Shown: in pieces, positions 28,814 to 38,588 of the stretch | Layout: each line of letters opens with the position of its first letter | Position numbering within the stretch: the first letter of the stretch is position 1 | Origin: Prevotellaceae bacterium | GTDB taxonomy: Bacteria; Bacteroidota; Bacteroidia; Bacteroidales; UBA932 | Assembly (NCBI GenBank): GCA_031274595.1 | Contig: JAISPX010000050.1 | Span: 1 to 39,213 of the forward strand | Direction: 5' to 3' | DNA: 39,213 nucleotides | Translations under genes and position numbers: made by a program | The notes under the pieces: generated by a model | Database searches by the model: none | The model's input: the letters and a program-made list of their open reading frames with translations, nothing else | Told to the model about the DNA's origin: nothing

Positions 28814-29488
28814 ATGGAAGTACAAATTGAAGAATCGTGGAAACATATTTTGCAAAGTGAGTTTGACAAACCATATTTTGAACAGATTACAGAGTTTGTG
28901 AAATCGGAAATCCGAAATGGAAAAACAATATATCCTCCGGGAAAATTAATTTTCAACGCATTTGAGAAAACGCCTTTCGATAAACTGAAAGTTGTAATAC
29001 TCGGACAAGATCCTTATCACGGAGCAAGACAAGCGCACGGACTTTGTTTTTCGGTGCAGCATGGAGTAAAACCGCCGCCATCGTTAATCAATATTTACAA
29101 AGAAATTCAAAACGATTTGGGCATTGCGCCGCCAAATCACGGATGTCTTGAAAAATGGACTGAACAGGGAGTGTTCATGCTGAACTCGGTGCTTACGGTG
29201 CGTGCAAACGAAGCTACATCGCACAGCAAAATAGGCTGGGAAACATTTACGGATGCCGTGATTTGCAAAATCTCGGAAAACAAAACAGGCGTTGTGTTTT
29301 TGCTTTGGGGAAATTTTGCCCGCTCCAAGAAAATGTTAATTGATACGCAAAAACATTTTGTGCTGGAAGCAGCGCATCCATCGCCGCTTGCAGGCAATGC
29401 ATTTTCGGGATGCCGACATTTTTCAAAAACCAACGAATTGCTGGAAAAACAAGGTTTTTTGCCGATAAACTGGGATTTGAAAGATTAA
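28814..29488 (+). CDS. ung: Uracil-DNA glycosylase
   Basis: VVILGQDPYHGARQAHGLCFSV, VFMLNSVLTVRANEATSH, AAHPSPLAG. Confidence 0.97.
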   Translation: MEVQIEESWKHILQSEFDKPYFEQITEFVKSEIRNGKTIYPPGKLIFNAFEKTPFDKLKVVILGQDPYHGARQAHGLCFSVQHGVKPPPSLINIYKEIQNDLGIAPPNHGCLEKWTEQGVFMLNSVLTVRANEATSHSKIGWETFTDAVICKISENKTGVVFLLWGNFARSKKMLIDTQKHFVLEAAHPSPLAGNAFSGCRHFSKTNELLEKQGFLPINWDLKD

Positions 29489-29526
29489 ACTTTCACGCAA
29501 AAAATATTAAATTTAGAAAATAAAAA

Positions 29527-30429
29527 ATGATACCATTCAAAAATATCACATTAGAAGATAAAGAAATAATACAATCGTTTACACTTGAAAATTGGCGGCG
29601 AAATTGCGAATTATCGTTTGCAAATTTGTTCAGCTGGTCGTTTATGTACAGCACGCAATATGCGGTTGCAGACGATTTTTTGTTGATGCGCTTTTTTTAC
29701 AACAACGAACTTGTTTACATGATGCCGATTGGCGGAGGAAATTTAAGACACGCTCTGCAAGCAATAATTGATGATGCAAAGTCGATGCAAATATCTTTCA
29801 GAATACAAGGCGCATGCAGAAATTTGTGCGGCGAACTGGAAGAAGCAATGCCGCACACATTCAAATATTCGATAAACCGAAAATACTCGGACTATATTTA
29901 TTTGCGTGAAAATTTAGTAACATTGAAAGGCAAAAAATTACAGTCGAAACGAAATTTTATAAACAGATTTCTGAAAAACAACAGTAATTACGAATATAAA
30001 ACTCTTACTTCCGACTTGGCTAAAGAATGTATAGAACTTGAAAAATTATGGTATAATAAAAATGTAACCGCCGAAGAGCAGGATGCTTTGTCGGCAGAAC
30101 GCACAGCGTTGACTTTGGCAATAAACAACATGAACGCATTGGACTTGCTGGGCGGAGCGCTGTTTGTGAACGGAAAAATAGCGGCATTCACTTACGGAAG
30201 CCCTATAAATTACGAAACATTTGATGTTTGTATCGAAAAAGCCGACACAAGTGTCGAAGGCGCTTATGCCATGATAAACAACGAATTTGCAAAACATATT
30301 CCCGAAAAATATATTTATATAAATCGCGAAGAAGACCTTGATATTCCGGGATTGCGGAAAGCAAAATTGTCGTATCAGCCCGAAATGATTTTGGAAAAAT
30401 ATAATGTGGAACTGATTGATAACAGTTGA
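29527..30429 (+). CDS. DUF2156 domain protein (LPG synthase C-terminal-like)
   Basis: 300 aa; KLQSKRNFINRFLKN, YIYINREEDLDIPGLRKAKLSYQPEMI. Confidence 0.85.
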   Translation: MIPFKNITLEDKEIIQSFTLENWRRNCELSFANLFSWSFMYSTQYAVADDFLLMRFFYNNELVYMMPIGGGNLRHALQAIIDDAKSMQISFRIQGACRNLCGELEEAMPHTFKYSINRKYSDYIYLRENLVTLKGKKLQSKRNFINRFLKNNSNYEYKTLTSDLAKECIELEKLWYNKNVTAEEQDALSAERTALTLAINNMNALDLLGGALFVNGKIAAFTYGSPINYETFDVCIEKADTSVEGAYAMINNEFAKHIPEKYIYINREEDLDIPGLRKAKLSYQPEMILEKYNVELIDNS

Positions 30430-30435
30430 AAAACA

Positions 30436-31488
30436 ATGAATATTAAAAACACAAATACGAAATCCGAAAAGCGCCAAAAACTAAAAAAAATATCAATAGA
30501 ACTTTATAAACTTTGCTTTGACGACAGCGATGAATTTGTGGATTTTTATTTTCAAAAACGATATACGGAAAAACAGCATTTTACAATATTGCAAAACGAT
30601 AATCCTGTTGCCGCTTTGCAGGCAATTCCGTATAAAATGACTTTTTGCAGTGCAAAAATAAACATTTCATATCTGTCGGCAATTTGCACGCACCCTGATT
30701 TTCGCAAACAGGGATTAATGATAAAACTTTTAGCAAAAACGCACAAACAACTGTTTGAAGCCGATGTTTACGCAACTTTTCTTATTCCTGCCGATTTATG
30801 GCTGTTTAATGTTTATGCAAAAACCGATTACAAAACCATATTTTACAGAACCAAAAAACAAATAAGCGCCTGCGGTTTTGAAATAAAAAATGACTGTAAA
30901 ATATATGAATACTCGGAAACAAACAAAAATGATGCGTTTAAATATTTCGACTGCAAAATGAACAGCCGTAATTATTGCGTTCAACATTCTTTCGCCGATT
31001 TTGAAATTATTTGCGAAGATATTTACAACAACAACGGAATAATACTGATTGCCGAACATAATAATGCAATAGTCGGAATATCTTTTGCAACATATATAAA
31101 CGACAGTTTTACGGTTATTGAACATTTTGCCGACACGCAGGAAATATCTGAAAGTCTGCTTAAAGCAATATCAAATAAAACAAAAAATGACGATTTAACT
31201 TATATTGATATTCCTCAACAAAACAATTACGAAGCCATTGGAATGATGCGGATAATATGTGCGGAAAAAATGTTGCAACTTTATGCCAAAACGCATCCTG
31301 CCTGCAAAAAAACAATTTTTGTAAAAGATGACACAATTGTGGAAAACAGCGGCTGTTATATAATATCAAACGCAAAATGCATAAAATCGCCGCTTGTAAA
31401 TGCGCAAAATGTCTGGAACATAGCAGAACTTACGCAATTTGTTTTTGCCGAACAAATGCCTTACATGAGTTTAATGCTGAACGAATGA
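30436..31488 (+). CDS. GNAT family N-acetyltransferase
   Basis: 350 aa; AAL...YLSAICTHPDFRKQGLMIKLLAKTHKQL acetyl-CoA binding motif; follows DUF2156 gene closely. Confidence 0.8.
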   Translation: MNIKNTNTKSEKRQKLKKISIELYKLCFDDSDEFVDFYFQKRYTEKQHFTILQNDNPVAALQAIPYKMTFCSAKINISYLSAICTHPDFRKQGLMIKLLAKTHKQLFEADVYATFLIPADLWLFNVYAKTDYKTIFYRTKKQISACGFEIKNDCKIYEYSETNKNDAFKYFDCKMNSRNYCVQHSFADFEIICEDIYNNNGIILIAEHNNAIVGISFATYINDSFTVIEHFADTQEISESLLKAISNKTKNDDLTYIDIPQQNNYEAIGMMRIICAEKMLQLYAKTHPACKKTIFVKDDTIVENSGCYIISNAKCIKSPLVNAQNVWNIAELTQFVFAEQMPYMSLMLNE

Positions 31489-31537
31489 ATAGTTTCCCCG
31501 AATTTTATCAAAAATTGGGAAACAACATCAGTAGCAG

Positions 31538-31684
31538 TTTACTTCGCCCAAAGTTTGGTTTACTTCACCCAAGGTTAGGTTTACTTCACCCAAGGTTTGG
31601 TTTACCTCGCTCAAGGTTAGGTTTACCTCGCTCAAGGTTAGGTTTACTTCGCCCAAAGTTTGGTTTACTTCGCCCAAATAAAAC
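31538..31684. repeat. Intergenic tandem repeat, 21-bp period, 7 units
   Basis: Units TTTACTTCGCCCAAAGTTTGG / TTTACTTCACCCAAGGTTAGG / TTTACCTCGCTCAAGGTTAGG at 31538, 31559, 31580, 31601, 31622, 31643, 31664 (last partial). Confidence 0.93.
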
Positions 31685-31775
31685 AATTTTTAGGAATAAA
31701 AATTTTTCTTTTCCATAAAATCTGTAACTTTACACTTTCAACAGTTGAAGATAACGATTCTTAAAATCAAAAAAA

Positions 31776-32216
31776 ATGTCAATAATACACGTAACAAAAG
31801 AATTTAAATTTGAAATGGCTCATGCGCTGACTAATTACGATGGCAAATGTAAATATATTCACGGTCATTCATATACGCTTAAAATCACAGTAACAGGGCA
31901 ACCGAATTGCGACGAAAATAATCCTAAATTGGGAATGGTTATTGATTTCGGCGACCTGAAAAAAATAATAAACGATAATATTCTCGAAAGATTTGACCAT
32001 TCGTTATTGTTAAGTCAAAAAGCAAGGCTCGCCGCCGATTTGAAGCATGAATATCAAAAAGTAGAGATTGTAAATTATCAGCCTACATGCGAAAATATAA
32101 TCCTGCACTTTGTGGAAATATTAAAGCCTGTTTTGCCAAAAACCGTTTCGCTGTATTGTTTGCATCTTAGCGAAACCGCAACAACTTATGCCGAATGGTT
32201 TGCAAAAGATAATTAA
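31776..32216 (+). CDS. queD: 6-carboxytetrahydropterin synthase family protein
   Basis: FKFEMAHALTNYDGKCKYIHGHSYTLKITV, DFGDLKKII, DHSLLL, PTCENI. Confidence 0.92.
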   Translation: MSIIHVTKEFKFEMAHALTNYDGKCKYIHGHSYTLKITVTGQPNCDENNPKLGMVIDFGDLKKIINDNILERFDHSLLLSQKARLAADLKHEYQKVEIVNYQPTCENIILHFVEILKPVLPKTVSLYCLHLSETATTYAEWFAKDN

Positions 32217-32227
32217 AATTATTGAAC

Positions 32228-35002
32228 ATGAAAAAACTTTTTCTCATAGATGCTTATGCATTAATATACAGGTCATATTACGCTTTCATAAGACGTCCGA
32301 TAATGACTTCGTCGGGAATTGACACATCGGCGATTTTTGGTTTTACAAAATCAATATTTGAAATTCTCAAAAAAGAGAATCCATCGCATATTGCGGTTGC
32401 TTTCGACCCTCACGGAGGCAAAACATTCAGGCATGAAATGTATCCCGAATACAAGGCAAACAGGTTAAAATCGCCCGAAGTAATCAAAGAATCTATTCCC
32501 GTAATCAAGGAAATTCTCACAAATCTGGGCATTTCAATATTCGAGATTGATGGCTACGAAGCCGACGATATTATCGGGACATTGTCAAAATTTGCCGAGT
32601 GCAACGATTTTATCGTTTATATGGTTACGCCCGACAAAGATTACGCTCAACTTGTGAGCGATTCGATTTTTATGTACAAGCCTAAACATTCGGGCAACGA
32701 TGTTGAAATCTGGGGCGCGCCTGAAGTTTGCTCTAATTTTGGAATAAACAAACCTGAACAGGTAATAGACATTCTTGCAATTTGGGGCGATGCATCCGAT
32801 AATGTTCCGGGAGTGCCGGGAATAGGCGAAAAAGGCGCAGCAAAACTTGTGCAGGAGTTCGGAAGCGTTGGCAATCTGCTCGAAAACACAGATAAATTAT
32901 CTGAAAAACAGCGTAAAATTTTTGACGAAAATCGCGAAAAACTTTTGCTTTCTCAAAAACTTGTTACAATCAATACAAATGTGCCTGTTGTTTACACCGA
33001 AAACGACCTTCTGAAACATGATGCCAACAACGAAAAACTTACGGAGATACTGCGAAAATATGAATTTACCTCGCTGTTGCGCGAAATAAAAAACAACGAA
33101 CCGCCCAGAATAATACAAACCGATTTATTTGGAAATTCAATTATCGAACAAAAGCCGCAGAATACAGAAAATGCAACCATGTTCAAAACAATAAACGATA
33201 TTGAACACAACTACAAAATAATAAAAACAAACAACGAAATAGATGAACTTGTGAAATTGCTTTTATCGCAAAAAGAAATTTGCTTTGATACCGAAACCGA
33301 AGGTTTTGACTATTTTTCGGATAAACTTGTAGGAATTTCATTTGCCGTAAAACCGCACGAAGGATATTATGTTCCTCTGTGCGAAAATCACGGAGGAGAA
33401 ACGAGTTTTATCGAAAAATTGCGACCTGTGTTTGAAAACGACGAAATAACAAAAATAGGTCAAAACATAAAATTCGATTATTTGTTTCTAAAAAGTTATG
33501 GAATCAATCTCAGCGGATTTTTTTTCGACACAATGCTCGCCGATTATTTGCTTAATCCCGAATTGCGGCATAATATGAATCTTTTGAGCGAAAAATATTT
33601 ATCATATTCGCCTGTAAAAATCGAAGCCCTGATTGGAGAAAAAGGCAAAAATCGCAGAAAAATATCGCAAGCGCCTCTTGAAACTGTTGCCGAATATGCA
33701 ATTGAAGATGCAGATGTTACAATTCGGCTGAAATATATTCTCGAAACAGAACTGAAAAAAAATAATCTTTACAAATTGTATTGCGATATAGAAGCCCCGC
33801 TCGTTTCTATTCTTGCCGATATGGAATATACAGGAATGCGCATAGACAGTGAAAAATTAAATATATTCGGACAAAAACTCAATTCTCAACTTATTGAACT
33901 CGACAAAGAAATTAAAGATATGGCAGGCGAACCGACCTTGAATATCTCATCGCCGAAGCAATTGGGCATTGTGCTTTTTGAAAAAATGGAACTCAACGAC
34001 AATGCCAAACGCACCAAAACAAAACAATATTCTACCGACGAAGACACATTAATGTCGATGAGAGGAAAACATCCTATTATAAATAAAATTCTGGAATACC
34101 GCTCACTGAAAAAATTATTATCAACCTACGTAGAAGCCTTGCCCGAACTTATAAATAAAAAAACGGGAAGAATACACACATCTTTTAATCAGGCAGTAAC
34201 GGCAACAGGCAGATTGAGTTCATCAAATCCTAATTTGCAAAATATTCCTGTCAGAGACGAAGATGGACGCGAAATACGCAAAGCCTTTGTTGCCTGCGAT
34301 GAAAATCACTTTCTTGTTTCTGCCGATTATTCGCAAATAGAATTGCGGCTTATGGCTCATGTGAGCGGCGACAAAAATCTGATAAATGCCTTTAACTCGG
34401 GCGAAGATGTTCATACCTCAACAGCGGCTAAAATTTATCACGTAAACAACGACCAAGTTACGCGCGAGCAACGCACAAAAGCAAAAACGGCAAATTTTGG
34501 AATTATCTACGGAATATCCGCTTTCGGTTTGGCTCAACGATTAAATATTTCGAATAAAGAAGCGCACGAACTTATCAACGGATATTTTCAACTTTATCCT
34601 GATGTGAAAACTTACATGAACGAAACCATTCAGAAAGCGCGTGAAAATGGTTTTGCCGAAACAATTTTCGGACGCAAACGCTGGCTGCCAAATATTTCGT
34701 CGGGCAATGCAATTGTGCGCGGACTTGCCGAACGTAACGCAATAAATGCGCCGATACAAGGTTCTGCGGCAGATATTATAAAAATTGCAATGATTAATAT
34801 CGCCAAAAGATTGAAGAAAGAACAATCTTCGGCAAAAATGATTTTGCAGGTGCATGATGAACTTGTGTTTGATGTGGAAAAATCGGAACTCGACAAAGTA
34901 ATGAACATTATATACACTGAAATGCAAAACGCTGCATCTTTGAGCGTACCGCTAATTGCCGACTGTAATTATGGCGACAACTGGATAGAAGCGCATGGTT
35001 AA
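32228..35002 (+). CDS. polA: DNA polymerase I
   Basis: FLIDAYALIYRSYYAF, DNVPGVPGIGEKGA, TATGRLSSSNPNLQNIPVR, SADYSQIELRLMAH, QVHDELVFDV. Confidence 0.97.
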   Translation: MKKLFLIDAYALIYRSYYAFIRRPIMTSSGIDTSAIFGFTKSIFEILKKENPSHIAVAFDPHGGKTFRHEMYPEYKANRLKSPEVIKESIPVIKEILTNLGISIFEIDGYEADDIIGTLSKFAECNDFIVYMVTPDKDYAQLVSDSIFMYKPKHSGNDVEIWGAPEVCSNFGINKPEQVIDILAIWGDASDNVPGVPGIGEKGAAKLVQEFGSVGNLLENTDKLSEKQRKIFDENREKLLLSQKLVTINTNVPVVYTENDLLKHDANNEKLTEILRKYEFTSLLREIKNNEPPRIIQTDLFGNSIIEQKPQNTENATMFKTINDIEHNYKIIKTNNEIDELVKLLLSQKEICFDTETEGFDYFSDKLVGISFAVKPHEGYYVPLCENHGGETSFIEKLRPVFENDEITKIGQNIKFDYLFLKSYGINLSGFFFDTMLADYLLNPELRHNMNLLSEKYLSYSPVKIEALIGEKGKNRRKISQAPLETVAEYAIEDADVTIRLKYILETELKKNNLYKLYCDIEAPLVSILADMEYTGMRIDSEKLNIFGQKLNSQLIELDKEIKDMAGEPTLNISSPKQLGIVLFEKMELNDNAKRTKTKQYSTDEDTLMSMRGKHPIINKILEYRSLKKLLSTYVEALPELINKKTGRIHTSFNQAVTATGRLSSSNPNLQNIPVRDEDGREIRKAFVACDENHFLVSADYSQIELRLMAHVSGDKNLINAFNSGEDVHTSTAAKIYHVNNDQVTREQRTKAKTANFGIIYGISAFGLAQRLNISNKEAHELINGYFQLYPDVKTYMNETIQKARENGFAETIFGRKRWLPNISSGNAIVRGLAERNAINAPIQGSAADIIKIAMINIAKRLKKEQSSAKMILQVHDELVFDVEKSELDKVMNIIYTEMQNAASLSVPLIADCNYGDNWIEAHG

Positions 35003-35201
35003 TGATTTAATGATATAATGGTTAATTATAAAATAAGAAATAAGAAGTAGGCGAAGCGCAACCTGCGGGTATTAATATTTCGTTCCTGCGGGATGACACT
35101 ATTAAATGAAGAATGAAAAAATCAGCGTAAAATCCGCATAACCTGCGTGCTTATTTCAAATCAACAAATCCAACAAATTGAACAAATCAACATTGCAAAA
35201 T

Positions 35202-36977
35202 TTAATCATCCGAAACTTCAACCATAACATCCCTGTATGCGGTAAGTATTTGAGATTTGGATAAAAATCCGCAGTAAATCTCATTTTCGTCAACAACAGG
35301 CAGATTCCATTTTTTCGTTTCTTCAAATTTTTTAATCACAATGTTCATTGCATCGTTTATGTTGATTGTTGACGGCGCAGGAAACATAAAATCGCGGACA
35401 TATACCGAATCGTAAAGTTTGTTTTCAAACATTACTCGTCGTATGCTGTCCAAATAAACCAATCCCAGCAATTTGTTATTATCGTCAACAACGGGAAAAA
35501 TATTGCGGTTTGATACTGAAATTGTTTTTACAAAATCGCCAAGCGTATCATTCAGTTTTATTGTAACAAAATCGGTTTCAATCAAGTCTGTAATATTTAA
35601 AAGAGTCAGCGCAGCCTGATCTTTATTATGCGTGATAAGTTCGCCGCGCAAAGCAAGTCGGCGCGTATATATCGAATGACGTTCAAACGAACGATTTGTT
35701 GTAAATGCGCATACCGAAGCAATCATCAATGGGAAAAACAAATCATAACCGCCTGTGATTTCGGCAATCAGAAATATTGCTGTCAGCGGAGCGTGCATTA
35801 CGGCTGCCATCATTCCGCCCATTCCTACAAGCGTAAAGTTTACTTCGGGAACATTTGCAATGCCAAGCGTATTGATGATTTTGGCAATCAAAAATCCAGA
35901 TATTCCGCCTATAAAAAGCGTAGGTCCAAAAGTTCCTCCTATGCCGCCGCAACCGTTGGTCAATGCCATTGCCGCAACTTTGAAAATTATTATCGCTACA
36001 AGATATGCAAACATTATCCACAATGTATCTTTGAAGGCGTAAAACAAACTATCCTGAAAAATATCGTTTGAATTGCCCGTAAGCAGCGATGACAATATGC
36101 CGTAGCCTTCGCCGTAAAGCGGAGGAAGCAGGAATATTAAAACGCCAAGACCCACAGAACCGATAATCCATCTTTTATATGGTTTTAATATTTTTGATAA
36201 ACGATTTTCAATTGCAAGCGTTGCGCGAGTGAAATATAAAGCCACAAATCCGCAAAATAATCCTAATACAATATAAAACGGAATGTTTTGCATCGAAAAT
36301 TCGGTAGTGAGATTTGAAAATTCGACATCGTTTCCCAATAAAAGATATGACACAGATGTTGCCGCAAGCGACGATATAAGGAGGGGAACTATTGACGAAA
36401 GCGTTAAATCAAGCATCAAAATTTCGAGCGTAAAAACAACTCCGGCAAGCGGCGCTTTGAAAATTCCCGCCACAGCGCCTGCTGCGCCGCAACCCACAAG
36501 TAAGGTTATTGTTTTATAATTTTGTCTGAAATACTGACCTACGGTTGAACCTATGGCGGCGCCTGTTAACACAATCGGCGCTTCTGCTCCCACAGAGCCG
36601 CCAAATCCAATGGTAAACGAACTTGCTATAACAGATGAATAACAGTTATGCGATTTTAATTTTGATTTTTTGCGGGAAATGGCATACAAAACTCTTGTAA
36701 TTCCATGACTAATATTATCACGAACAAAATATTTTACAAAAATAATTGTAATCAGAATACCGATGCCCGGATACGCCAGATAAAGCAAACTTCCCGTTTC
36801 GGCATTAAACCAACTTGTCAACAAAAATTTTACGCCGATAATTGTATGTTTTAACAGCACGGCAGCCAAACCGCCGGCAAAACCTACTATCAAAGCAAGC
36901 ATCACCAGCACTTTTCTTTCGCCAAGCGAAAGAAGTTTGTCTATCAGTTTTTGTGTTATTTTTTTCAAAATATACAA
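35202..36977 (-). CDS. ClC-family chloride channel with C-terminal CBS domains
   Basis: 591 aa; GFGGSVGAEAPIVLTGAAIGS, GGIGGTFGPTLFIGG; two CBS repeats. Confidence 0.94.
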   Translation of the reverse strand: MYILKKITQKLIDKLLSLGERKVLVMLALIVGFAGGLAAVLLKHTIIGVKFLLTSWFNAETGSLLYLAYPGIGILITIIFVKYFVRDNISHGITRVLYAISRKKSKLKSHNCYSSVIASSFTIGFGGSVGAEAPIVLTGAAIGSTVGQYFRQNYKTITLLVGCGAAGAVAGIFKAPLAGVVFTLEILMLDLTLSSIVPLLISSLAATSVSYLLLGNDVEFSNLTTEFSMQNIPFYIVLGLFCGFVALYFTRATLAIENRLSKILKPYKRWIIGSVGLGVLIFLLPPLYGEGYGILSSLLTGNSNDIFQDSLFYAFKDTLWIMFAYLVAIIIFKVAAMALTNGCGGIGGTFGPTLFIGGISGFLIAKIINTLGIANVPEVNFTLVGMGGMMAAVMHAPLTAIFLIAEITGGYDLFFPLMIASVCAFTTNRSFERHSIYTRRLALRGELITHNKDQAALTLLNITDLIETDFVTIKLNDTLGDFVKTISVSNRNIFPVVDDNNKLLGLVYLDSIRRVMFENKLYDSVYVRDFMFPAPSTININDAMNIVIKKFEETKKWNLPVVDENEIYCGFLSKSQILTAYRDVMVEVSDD

Positions 36978-37119
36978 GTATTACAGACTGCAAAAATATA
37001 AAAAAGTTTATAATGTTGCCGATTTATCGTCTGCCTGTTGATATTTGGCGGATAAATATTCTGTAAAATATCTCTAAAATATGTAAATATTGGAATTTTC
37101 TGCTGTATAGTTCAAAGCA

Positions 37120-37746
37120 TTATTCCCGATAAACAATTTCCTCGTACAATTCTCTCATTTGTTTGCGCAGATACAAAACCGCATAATGTTTTCTCGAAAG
37201 TAAAGTATTTATGGGAATACCTGTGGTTTGAGATATTTCTTTCATTGAGAAACCTTCCAATTCGGTAAGTTCGAATATTTCCCGTTGTTCCGAAGGCAAT
37301 CTGGAAAGTGCATTTTCCAGTTCGTCCCAAAACAGCGAACGCAGATATTCCGCTTCGGGCGATGGCGAAATGTCGTTGTTGAACAAAATTTCCGAAAACT
37401 CTATTAGTGTCTCGTTGTCGCTTTCGTTGTTTTGTCTGACAGGCATGGAATCTTCGCGCTTTTTTAGTCCGTGATTGATAATCGTATTTCGCGCCACACG
37501 ATACAACCATGCCGCTACATGTTCAATCGGATTCATGGTGGTATTCACTGTTTTCACCAACTGGTAAAAAACATCTTGAAGAATATCTTCCGCCTCCTCG
37601 CTGCTGGCAACACGTTTACGTATAAATGATTTCAGTTGCGGCTGATATTCAGATATTAGTTTTCCAATTTCGTCGTGTTTGGATTTAACCACCTTATCCC
37701 TGTTTTTCAGATTCGTTTTGCTGTAAAGAATCACTCCCGAAACCAT
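37120..37746 (-). CDS. ECF RNA polymerase sigma factor
   Basis: Region 2 (EEAEDILQDVFYQLVK...AAWLYRVARNTIINHGLKKR) and region 4 (LPSEQREIFELTELEGFSMKEISQTTGIPINTLLSRKHYAV); real start may be a GTG near 37690. Confidence 0.92.
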   Translation of the reverse strand: MVSGVILYSKTNLKNRDKVVKSKHDEIGKLISEYQPQLKSFIRKRVASSEEAEDILQDVFYQLVKTVNTTMNPIEHVAAWLYRVARNTIINHGLKKREDSMPVRQNNESDNETLIEFSEILFNNDISPSPEAEYLRSLFWDELENALSRLPSEQREIFELTELEGFSMKEISQTTGIPINTLLSRKHYAVLYLRKQMRELYEEIVYRE

Positions 37747-38041
37747 GTTTCAAAAATTTGCGGTTTATATATTCTTTACGTTCTTCGGCTGACATTTTCA
37801 TCAACCTTTCACGAATCGGATTGCGATGATGCGGCATGCCTGCGTGCATCCAGCGTTTGCCGCCCATGCTGCTGAAAAGAATACGCGCAAGCGCAAGTAA
37901 TCCCAATGCTTGCAATAAACTGATAGTCGTCAAACCGAAGATTTCAGGCATTAGCCAATTCCACAATAACATTACGCCGGCGCTGATAGCGGCAATAACC
38001 GCCAGCCCCAATACTACATGTTTCAAAATATGTACTTTCAT
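37694..38041 (-). CDS. Small membrane protein, hypothetical
   Basis: 115 aa; two TM helices then basic/charged tail ERLMKMSAEERKEYINRKF; between ferredoxin and sigma genes. Confidence 0.7.
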   Translation of the reverse strand: MKVHILKHVVLGLAVIAAISAGVMLLWNWLMPEIFGLTTISLLQALGLLALARILFSSMGGKRWMHAGMPHHRNPIRERLMKMSAEERKEYINRKFLKHGFGSDSLQQNESEKQG

Positions 38042-38054
38042 GATAAACTATTTT

Positions 38055-38342
38055 TTAATTATTACTTATTTGTTTTACTAATTCTATTGCTCTGTTTGGA
38101 CAAATTGCAATACATTTTCCGCATGCCGAACAATGTTCCTGACGACATGCCGTTGCATAAACATTTCCGCTAATGCTAATCATACTCAACACATGATGAC
38201 GGCAAATATTAACGCAGCGTTTACATCCCGTACACTTATCGGCAACTACGTATATTTCTTTCGGTTGCCTTATCGTGTGCAATCTTTTCCAAAAACTGTC
38301 TGTTTCAATATTATTTTTCATTACATGTTTATTTAATTTCAA
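38055..38342 (-). CDS. 4Fe-4S dicluster ferredoxin-like protein
   Basis: CTGCKRCVNICRHH and CSACGKCIAICPNRAIE motifs. Confidence 0.85.
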   Translation of the reverse strand: MKLNKHVMKNNIETDSFWKRLHTIRQPKEIYVVADKCTGCKRCVNICRHHVLSMISISGNVYATACRQEHCSACGKCIAICPNRAIELVKQISNN

Positions 38343-38554
38343 GTTCTGTTTATTCCCTATTTAAATAGACAAATGAACATGAAAAATATTTTATAAAGAT
38401 ACAAAAAAATGATTAAATATTTTTATACGCCTGCTTTTTTCCCTGCGGCGGGGATTTTATTCAGACAGTCAACTTCGCTGTTTTCGTGCGGAATATTGTC
38501 GGTATTTCAAGGGACAACCTGCATCCCGCACGACATGCAGAGGCATGTTTTTGT

Positions 38555-38583
38555 CCGTAGGTTGCGCTTCGCTCCACCTACGG
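38555..38583. repeat. REP-like hairpin
   Basis: CCGTAGGT-tgcgcttcgctcc-ACCTACGG; related inverted copy near 35048-35068. Confidence 0.6.
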
Positions 38584-38588
38584 TTAAT

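Noticed and set aside
31377-31718. 113-aa ORF with heptad repeats (LLRPKFG...)
   Set aside because: Starts inside the GNAT gene in another frame and owes its openness to the 21-bp repeat.
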